DNA of 38,541 bases from ATM1 sp003577165 (lineage in GTDB: Bacteria > Armatimonadota > Fimbriimonadia > Fimbriimonadales > ATM1), in NCBI GenBank assembly GCA_030263715.1, contig SZPM01000021.1:1-38541 (forward strand), written 5' to 3'. A program made the translations under genes and the position numbers. Each line of letters starts with the position of its first letter. Position 1 is the stretch's first letter. Below, one piece after another: positions 32,611-38,541 of this stretch. Below the pieces are notes generated by a model. It was not told where the DNA came from. It worked only from the letters and a program-made list of their open reading frames with translations, and ran no database searches.

Positions 32611-35600
32611 GTGAAGATATCGGCAGCGTGGTGCGTTCACGATGACTTCTGGTACTTGGAGGAGTCGATTCGGTCGTACGTCTCCCCTGAAATACAGCCG
32701 TGCGTCTTCGTCAGTGAGAGGCCGTGGAACGGGTCGGCAGGTGACTGGAGACGGAGCGTGGCGGCGGCCACCACCGCGGGCGCCCGCGTCGAGGTCGGGG
32801 CTTGGAAAAGCGAAGATGAGCAGCGCAGGGCGGCGATGGAGTGGCTGGCTCAGGAGGGTTTCGACTTCGCCCTAATCCCCGATGGCGACGAGGTGATATC
32901 AGCACAACTCTTGAGCACACTTCTGAAAGTCGCCTACGCGGACCTGGCGGATCGCGTGTACGTGGAGTGGGATACCTACTGGAAGACTCCAGAGTATGTT
33001 ATCCGACCTCGGGAGGGCTTCACACCGCTCATCATGGTGAAGATCGGTGCAAGCCGACACGTTCGCTTGCGAGATTTCGAAGGGGGTCGACCGCTCCTGC
33101 TCGGATCGCAACATGGCCTCATTCATCACCTTTCTTACGTGGGGCCAGATGAGAGAATCCTGAGAAAGATCGAGACGTGGAGCCATCACAAGGAAGTGAT
33201 CCCACGGTGGTGGGATGCGGTCTGGAAGGCTTGGGACTCGGACAAATGCAGGCGAAACCTCCATCCAACGCACCCACACGCCTACGGATTCGCTGAACGG
33301 ATTCCTGCTCCCTCAGAATTGTCAGGAGTCCTTGAACGATACAGGCAACTCGAGGGTTCAACCCGGGGCCCGGATGTCGACGTACCGGGTTGGTGGCCAA
33401 GCGTGGCAGTGGTAGTGCCGGTGTGTGCTCCGGGGCAGCATTTGCGAAATTGCCTGGCTAGCCTTGCCCGCTGCGATGATCTGATCGCCGAGACAGTTGT
33501 CATTGCCAACGGGTGCAAGGAGGAAGTAGCGGCTTACGCGGCCGAGTTCGAGAATGTAAAGGTGCTTGCGAATGACACCAACATGGGCTTTGCTGCTGCG
33601 TGCAACCAAGGGGCAGGAGCAACCGAGTCCAAAGTCGTGCTCTTCCTAAACGACGACACCATGATGCCGCGAGTGGGACTCCTGGAACTCATCCGTCCAC
33701 TCACGGAACAGGGGGCAGCGGCCGCAACGGGGCCATACACTAACCGCTGCGGGCACTTTCAACAGGTGGATCCAACCTACACTTCTACTGAAAACCTGGA
33801 CCTATTTGCAGAGGACTTCGCTCGGAGAGAGCCTGACAACAAGGAGACAGATATGCTCGTCGGGTTCTGCCTGGCGGTCAGGCGATCCGTGCTTGAGGAG
33901 GTCGGAGGCTTCGATGAATCCTTCGGGATCGGCACTTTCGAGGACAACGACCTGTGCTACCGCATGCGGCGAGCCGGATACAAACTGTTGATAGCAAATC
34001 GGAGCTTCGTTCACCACGAGGGTTCTTTGTCTCTTTCGAGCCAGGTAGGCGACGTCGGTAGGCTACTCAGAACGAATGAGCAGAGGTACCGAGCAAAGTG
34101 GAGGGAGGACCTTGAATACGGTTACGTCTCACACCTTTCGGGACTGGGACCGGAACGAATAGCGTTTCGCGAGGACCGACGACCGGACCGGGTGAAGAAC
34201 GAGATTCGCAGGCTCGCGAAGGCAGCCGACATCTCTTTGTGTATGATCGTGCGGGACGAAGAACGAGTACTTGGGGACTGCCTACGAAGCGCGTTGCCAT
34301 ACTTCCGAGAAATCATCGTCGTCGATACGGGATCACGGGATAGAACAAAGGAAATAGCACGCAGCCATGGAGCACAAGTACACGAATTTCCATGGGTTGA
34401 CAGTTTCTCCGCAGCACGCAACGAGAGTCTGAAATACGCGCGGGGTAACTGGATTTTTTGGATGGACGCAGACGACACGCTTCCTCCGCTCTCGGGCGAG
34501 GCCCTGGTACGCGCCGCTCTGGGTGCGCCTGAAAAAGTCGTTGGATTCGTTGTACCAGTTCAGTTCACAGACGACGCGGGAGGCGGAACCCGCGTTGATC
34601 ACGTGAAGTTGTTCCGAAATCTGCCGGGCTTGCGTTTCGAGTTTCGAATTCACGAACAGATCCTCCAGTCACTCCGGCGTACTGGAGGCGAGATCGAGCG
34701 ATGCGAGGCCGTGGTGCTGCACTCCGGATACGACACTTCGGAGGAAGGCCAGCGGAAAAAGCGCGCGAGGGACTTCGGGCTGTTGAAGTTGGACTTGCGT
34801 GAAAACCCAAACCACCCCTTCGTTCTATTCAATATCGGCATGACATACCACTACACCGGGGATCATGCGCGTGCAGCCAGATGGCTGCGCAAGTGCATTG
34901 GCGCCTCTCCGGAAGGTCAAACACACTTGAGCCGAGCGTACGTCATGCTCGGCGCATCTCTACGGGAGTTAGGCTCAGCCGAAGATGCGCTTCGCACCTT
35001 TGACACCGCCTGCGCGCGAGGAGCGACCGACCCGGAGCTGCACTTTCAAAGAGGTATTACCTTCGCCAAGGTCGGAGATTTCGCAAACGCCAAGGCGGAG
35101 TACCTGAAGGCGGTTCAATTCGATGTTTCCGCCAGGCTGACGGGCTTCGACACGGCGGTGACGGGCTACAAGAGCTTCCACAATCTGGGGGTGGTCTGCC
35201 TCCAGCAAGGCAACTACCGGGAGGCAAAGGAGTGGTTTGGCCGCGCAATCAACGCTGGAGGGATCTACTGGCCGAGTGCGATCGCATTATTCGAAGCGGC
35301 ACTCGAACATGGGGACCTTCGCACAGCGCAATCTGTTCTTGAGATGGTGCACGGGGCGGAGGGATCAAGCGAGAACTGGGCAAGGATGGCTTCGCGGTTG
35401 CAAGCAGAGTTGGGTGGGCCGTCGCAGGCGGAAGCCTTCCTGTTGGAAGCGATCGAGCGGGGCTGCTCGGGAATCCCGACGAGGCTGGAGTTAGCGAGGC
35501 TCCTTCTCAACGGCGGGCGAATGGAGGAGGCATTGCCATTACTTGAGGCTTTGGCTGGAGAAGGCTCGGCGGAGGCTTCTTACCTGCGCGGGGTCTGCGC

Positions 35601-35730
35601 AACTTCCCGCGGTGACTTCCGGGACGCCCTGCACTGGATGGAGCGGGCACAGCTGCTCAATCCGGATCACGAGGAGACTGGGCGGCAGGTGGAAGGGTTG
35701 CGCCGGGCCGTTTCAGAAGAGGGACTCTGA
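32611..35730 (+). CDS. Multi-domain glycosyltransferase with C-terminal TPRs
   Basis: 1039 residues with three GT-A-type domains. Domain 1 (about 1-255) has DGDE at 91-94. Domain 2 (about 262-500) starts SVAVVVPVCAPGQHL, has LFLNDDTMM with D348-D349 and the rhamnosyltransferase-type FDESFGIGTFEDNDLCYRM. Domain 3 (about 541-735) has ISLCMIVRDEERVLGDCL, VDTGSRDRT and DADDT at 619-623, like the SunS/TPR-type family 2 enzymes. About six TPR units follow to the end. No signal peptide, so it acts in the cytoplasm, perhaps on a peptide or lipid-linked acceptor. Start GTG at 32611. Its stop overlaps the next gene (TGATG). Confidence 0.85.
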   Translation: MKISAAWCVHDDFWYLEESIRSYVSPEIQPCVFVSERPWNGSAGDWRRSVAAATTAGARVEVGAWKSEDEQRRAAMEWLAQEGFDFALIPDGDEVISAQLLSTLLKVAYADLADRVYVEWDTYWKTPEYVIRPREGFTPLIMVKIGASRHVRLRDFEGGRPLLLGSQHGLIHHLSYVGPDERILRKIETWSHHKEVIPRWWDAVWKAWDSDKCRRNLHPTHPHAYGFAERIPAPSELSGVLERYRQLEGSTRGPDVDVPGWWPSVAVVVPVCAPGQHLRNCLASLARCDDLIAETVVIANGCKEEVAAYAAEFENVKVLANDTNMGFAAACNQGAGATESKVVLFLNDDTMMPRVGLLELIRPLTEQGAAAATGPYTNRCGHFQQVDPTYTSTENLDLFAEDFARREPDNKETDMLVGFCLAVRRSVLEEVGGFDESFGIGTFEDNDLCYRMRRAGYKLLIANRSFVHHEGSLSLSSQVGDVGRLLRTNEQRYRAKWREDLEYGYVSHLSGLGPERIAFREDRRPDRVKNEIRRLAKAADISLCMIVRDEERVLGDCLRSALPYFREIIVVDTGSRDRTKEIARSHGAQVHEFPWVDSFSAARNESLKYARGNWIFWMDADDTLPPLSGEALVRAALGAPEKVVGFVVPVQFTDDAGGGTRVDHVKLFRNLPGLRFEFRIHEQILQSLRRTGGEIERCEAVVLHSGYDTSEEGQRKKRARDFGLLKLDLRENPNHPFVLFNIGMTYHYTGDHARAARWLRKCIGASPEGQTHLSRAYVMLGASLRELGSAEDALRTFDTACARGATDPELHFQRGITFAKVGDFANAKAEYLKAVQFDVSARLTGFDTAVTGYKSFHNLGVVCLQQGNYREAKEWFGRAINAGGIYWPSAIALFEAALEHGDLRTAQSVLEMVHGAEGSSENWARMASRLQAELGGPSQAEAFLLEAIERGCSGIPTRLELARLLLNGGRMEEALPLLEALAGEGSAEASYLRGVCATSRGDFRDALHWMERAQLLNPDHEETGRQVEGLRRAVSEEGL

Positions 35731-36140
35731 TGCCGATGTATTCTGAAATCGCTCTTGCCCATATGACACAGCCCCGAAACGTAGGGCCGCCGGAAGGAGA
35801 GTATCTGACGGGACAGGCGGGTGAGCCGGGGGACGGGCCGTGGGTGCGGTTGTACCTTCGGGTCAGTGAATTTAGGGGCCCTGGAAAAAAAAGTTGTCAC
35901 ATTATCGAAAAGGTGGGTTATCATACATACGGATGCCCTGCGACAATTGCGAGTGCCAGCGCGGTCTGCGAACTGGTGACAGGAAAGTCAACTGAGGCGG
36001 CACTTGAGATTACGCAGGAGGACGTGCTCTTGGCCCTTGGGGACCTCCCCGAAGGCAAGAGGGATCGGCCGTACCTGGCGTTAGCCGCATTGAAGAAAGG
36101 TATCGAGAAGATCGGCTCGAAGGAGAGGAGTCCCCGCTGA
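35730..36140 (+). CDS. NifU/IscU N-terminal-like protein lacking cysteine ligands
   Basis: 136 residues with the IscU fold signature: MYSEIALAHMTQPRNVG, LYLRV, YGCPATIASASAVCELVTGKS and ALEITQEDVLLALGDLP. IscU scaffolds use three cysteines. Here the first motif NPxCGD is EPGDGP, and the third (HCS) is RDRPYL; only C69 is retained in place. C56 and C80 are additional. A 9-residue insertion precedes C69. It therefore is unlikely to build a standard cluster. A run of eight A (35885-35892) sits inside the gene. ATG overlaps the glycosyltransferase TGA. Confidence 0.8.
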   Translation: MPMYSEIALAHMTQPRNVGPPEGEYLTGQAGEPGDGPWVRLYLRVSEFRGPGKKSCHIIEKVGYHTYGCPATIASASAVCELVTGKSTEAALEITQEDVLLALGDLPEGKRDRPYLALAALKKGIEKIGSKERSPR

Positions 36141-36222
36141 GCCGGCAGAATCTCGGTGGCGGTAGACCGGATGGCAACAGTGAAAGAACACGTCAGAAGA
36201 CTCTCCATGAAGCGGAGACTCA

Positions 36223-36242
36223 GGGCGAAGGATCCTTCGCCC
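36223..36242 (+). other. 20-bp perfect palindrome in the leader of the small protein gene
   Basis: GGGCGAAG-GATC-CTTCGCCC can form an 8-bp hairpin with a GATC loop. A weaker TCTCC/GGAGA hairpin precedes it. No T-run follows. It may stabilise the mRNA 5' end, bind a protein or separate the two transcripts. Confidence 0.55.
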
Positions 36243-36251
36243 GCACCCATC

Positions 36252-36259
36252 GGAGGTGA
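36252..36259 (+). promoter_or_regulatory. Very strong Shine-Dalgarno GGAGGTGA
   Basis: Full complementarity to the 16S 3' end, with the GTG at 36265 correctly spaced. It overrides the GTG at 36256, which lies inside it. Implies high expression. Confidence 0.65.
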
Positions 36260-36264
36260 CAATC

Positions 36265-36489
36265 GTGATTGACAAAGTACCCCTCTGCGTGCCATTCAGC
36301 GACGGACCACTCGGGAGCGGCGGGTCTTGCGGGCCGGCTGCCTCCGGGGGCTGCAACCCTCAGGGGCAGGGCAACTTCGTGTGCGTGTGGGGCGCCCAGG
36401 GCAATCTGCCCACTCCAGGCCCGAACGTGGTGTACAGCCCCGGAAGCGTGCAGGTAGGCGGCGCACCGTGCCCAATTCCTCCGGATTAG
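36265..36489 (+). CDS. 74-residue Cys/Gly/Pro-rich small protein
   Basis: No family recognised. The protein has five cysteines spread along GSCGPAASGGCNPQGQG, VCVWGAQGN and APCPIPPD, and many Gly, Pro and Ser. It lacks a signal peptide or hydrophobic leader. It ends 31 bp before the RHS gene and follows the glycosyltransferase/NifU-like pair by 124 bp. Composition and context would suit a modified (glycosylated or cysteine-linked) peptide or a surface coat component; this is inference only. Confidence 0.6.
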   Translation: MIDKVPLCVPFSDGPLGSGGSCGPAASGGCNPQGQGNFVCVWGAQGNLPTPGPNVVYSPGSVQVGGAPCPIPPD

Positions 36490-36520
36490 GAAGCCACCGA
36501 CCATCCTCAAAAGGTGCTGC

Positions 36521-38541
36521 ATGTCTCAAGAGAGTCAAGGACTGATACAAGGTCAGTATCGCGGCGGCGCAGAACACGCGGGCGTGGACGTGCGAAACCC
36601 GCTTCAATCCGCCACTCGTCCGATGCCGGACCCGCGAACGGGTGAACTGAAGATCGACCCTGAAATCGAGCTCAAGTGCAAGAAGTTCAATCTTGCGGTG
36701 AGCTTCTTTTACAGCAGCAGGAGCGACAAGGACGGACCCTACGGGCGGGGACGGTCGGCCAGCGTGGACGGGCACATTCTCAGCCAGGTCGGGGGAACCA
36801 TCGCCACGATTGTCCGCGGCGATTTCACGGAGTACCGATACACCAAGGTGGGATCGTCCGGCGGGGTGACGACATACATCGCGGCATCGAATTCAGGAGC
36901 GATCACGACGCTGAGCTTTGACGGCACGAAGTTCACGGAGCATTTCAACGACGGGAAACAGATCCTTTACCAAGATCAGACAGGCAGCGGAAGTCCGCGA
37001 AAACATGAGATCGCGAAGGTGCAGGATGCGGACGGCATCTGCCAAACGTACGCGTACGGCAGCGGCGTCGAGACGGGGCTGATCAAGACCATCGTCGTTC
37101 CCGGGGGACGCGTGGTGACGTTTGCATACGTGGCCGGAACGGGAACGTCGCTGCTCAACTACGTCGAGGACTGGGGAGGACGCAGGCACACCTTCCAGTA
37201 CGATTCGGACCGCTACCTAACGACCTACACCAACCCTCTTGGGTGCGTAACGAAATTCGGGTATTCCCTTGCAGGAAGCAATGTCACCTTGGTGCACACG
37301 ATCGAGGATACGCGGGGCTTTGTCACAACGTATCTGTACGACACCAGCCGGAGGGTGACCTTAATGGCCGCGGGAACTGCGGAATGGCGGTGGGGATACT
37401 CTGCCTCGTCGCCGCTCAGCAATCCCCGGCGCGTGACGATGACCTGGCCGACGGGCGCGGTGACGACCTACAACTACAACGAAGACGGAGAGTTGACCAC
37501 CGAGGAGAGGCCGGAAGGGTACGTCATCACCTACAGTTACACAAACCGGCTCAGGACAAAGGCCCAGATCCCGGCGGGAGTCGTATACAGCGTCAGTTAC
37601 AACTCAACGTTCTGGCTGATCGAACAGTCCGATGACGCGCTCGGAAACCGCACGACCTTCCAATATGACTCCTTCGGCAACCTTACGACGCTGACGGACG
37701 CAGAAGGCAAGGTCTCCACTTTTGGGTACGACGGAACTGGCGCGACGAGGCGACGCATTCGGGCGACCGATCCGTTGGGACGGGTGACGAGTTACACCTA
37801 CGATGGAGACGGTCAACTCAAGACGACGACGGACCCGCGGGGCCTCGTGACAACATTAAACTACGACTCGTGGGGAAACGTCGCGTCCGTGGTGCATTCG
37901 GACGGAGGAGTGACGACGAACACCCACGACTCGCTGAACCGGCTGGAGACGGTTACCGACCCCCTGGGTCGAAAGGCCACTCACACCTACGACGCCGGCG
38001 ACAACTTGACGAGCGTTACGAATCCAGCCGGAGAAAGGACGAGTTACATCTACGACGGCTGCCTCCTACAGCAGGTCGTGGATCCTCTCGGCAACAGGAC
38101 CACGTACACCTACGGCCGGTACTCCAACAAACTGACGGAGAAGGACGCCCTCGGCAACGTGACCAGCTTCCTTTACGACAGCATGGGTTACCTGACGACG
38201 GTGACCGACGCCCTCGGCAAGAACACCGAGATCGCATACAACAGCGCGCGGCAGAAGACCGCTGACGTGGACCAACTCGGCAACCGCACCACGTTCGCCT
38301 ATGACTTGAGCGGACGTTTGGAGAGCGTGAAGAACGCTCGCGGCCATGTGACGACGAGCGTTTATAACGCGAAGGGAGAGACGATCGCGTCGGTGGACGC
38401 TCTGGGCAACCGAACGACCTACACCTATGACAAGGTGGGGCGGCAGGTGGCGGTGAAGGATGCGTTGGGGAATGTCAGCACGACGGTCTATGACGACGCT
38501 GGACAAATGAGCGCGGCCGTCGATGCCTTAGGGAACCGAAC
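36521..38541 (+). CDS. RHS/YD-repeat protein, 3' end outside the window
   Basis: Open from ATG at 36521 to the window end, 673 codons. AAGGTG precedes the ATG. The first 90 residues are unique and without signal peptide (MSQESQGLIQGQYRGG). From about residue 200 the sequence is made of YD repeats of about 21 residues (pattern DALGNxTTYxYDxxGxLTxVT). RHS proteins form hollow beta shells, often with a toxin or adhesin tip at the C-terminus, which is not in this window. The small Cys/Gly/Pro protein upstream is in the same direction. Confidence 0.92.
   Translation, partial: MSQESQGLIQGQYRGGAEHAGVDVRNPLQSATRPMPDPRTGELKIDPEIELKCKKFNLAVSFFYSSRSDKDGPYGRGRSASVDGHILSQVGGTIATIVRGDFTEYRYTKVGSSGGVTTYIAASNSGAITTLSFDGTKFTEHFNDGKQILYQDQTGSGSPRKHEIAKVQDADGICQTYAYGSGVETGLIKTIVVPGGRVVTFAYVAGTGTSLLNYVEDWGGRRHTFQYDSDRYLTTYTNPLGCVTKFGYSLAGSNVTLVHTIEDTRGFVTTYLYDTSRRVTLMAAGTAEWRWGYSASSPLSNPRRVTMTWPTGAVTTYNYNEDGELTTEERPEGYVITYSYTNRLRTKAQIPAGVVYSVSYNSTFWLIEQSDDALGNRTTFQYDSFGNLTTLTDAEGKVSTFGYDGTGATRRRIRATDPLGRVTSYTYDGDGQLKTTTDPRGLVTTLNYDSWGNVASVVHSDGGVTTNTHDSLNRLETVTDPLGRKATHTYDAGDNLTSVTNPAGERTSYIYDGCLLQQVVDPLGNRTTYTYGRYSNKLTEKDALGNVTSFLYDSMGYLTTVTDALGKNTEIAYNSARQKTADVDQLGNRTTFAYDLSGRLESVKNARGHVTTSVYNAKGETIASVDALGNRTTYTYDKVGRQVAVKDALGNVSTTVYDDAGQMSAAVDALGNR

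Noticed and set aside
1..38541. CRISPR array, insertion sequence, integrase or rRNA
   Set aside because: No regularly spaced repeats of CRISPR type, no transposase or recombinase motif, and no rRNA sequence seen.

Overview
The window is a high-GC bacterial chromosome segment. It holds a conserved housekeeping block followed by accessory regions. I infer a deep-branching lineage such as Armatimonadota (Fimbriimonadia-like), at low to moderate confidence. The reasons are the gene order ffh-rpsP-KH-rimM-trmD-rplS-lepB, frequent GTG/TTG starts, and several genes in which a -10 hexamer lies only 5-8 nt before the start codon, which indicates leaderless mRNAs. No rRNA or marker gene settles the taxonomy.

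Positions 1-8734 read rightwards: the 3' part of a DinB-like gene, alaS, a family 2 glycosyltransferase, ffh, rpsP, a KH-domain gene, rimM, trmD, rplS and lepB. This is translation and secretion machinery. recG, a secreted metallophosphoesterase and a hydantoinase/oxoprolinase-type gene read leftwards (8731-14380). trpS and a HAD hydrolase read rightwards (14527-16286). From 16287 to 19803 there is a loose run of small, mostly membrane-bound unknown proteins, including one of only 39 residues. A nitrilase-family gene and accB follow on the minus strand, then a divergent tRNA-Arg(TCG)/tRNA-Pro(GGG) pair, an unknown protein, a DUF91/NucS-like nuclease and a second DinB-like protein.

The most interesting locus is 25568-30384. 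A sequence with the conserved blocks of a cyclic-di-AMP (ydaO/yuaA) riboswitch, preceded by an extended -10 promoter, leads into a tightly coupled three-gene operon. The genes encode an opine dehydrogenase-family enzyme, a protein with an N-terminal B12-binding motif and a glutamate-mutase-like barrel, and a short asparagine synthetase. c-di-AMP riboswitches usually control potassium and osmolyte functions, so I propose that this operon makes an undescribed opine-like or amidated compatible solute. A DUF389 membrane protein is divergently transcribed from the same intergenic region.

A MoaD/ThiS-like protein and a BNR-repeat protein follow on the minus strand. A 677-bp intergenic region carries a duplicated GC-rich palindromic element. 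The last block (32611-38541) contains a giant protein with three glycosyltransferase domains and TPRs, a NifU/IscU-like protein lacking two of the three usual cysteines, a 74-residue Cys/Gly/Pro-rich protein with a very strong ribosome binding site, and an RHS/YD-repeat gene that runs off the window. These may form one functional unit in which a peptide or surface protein is glycosylated.
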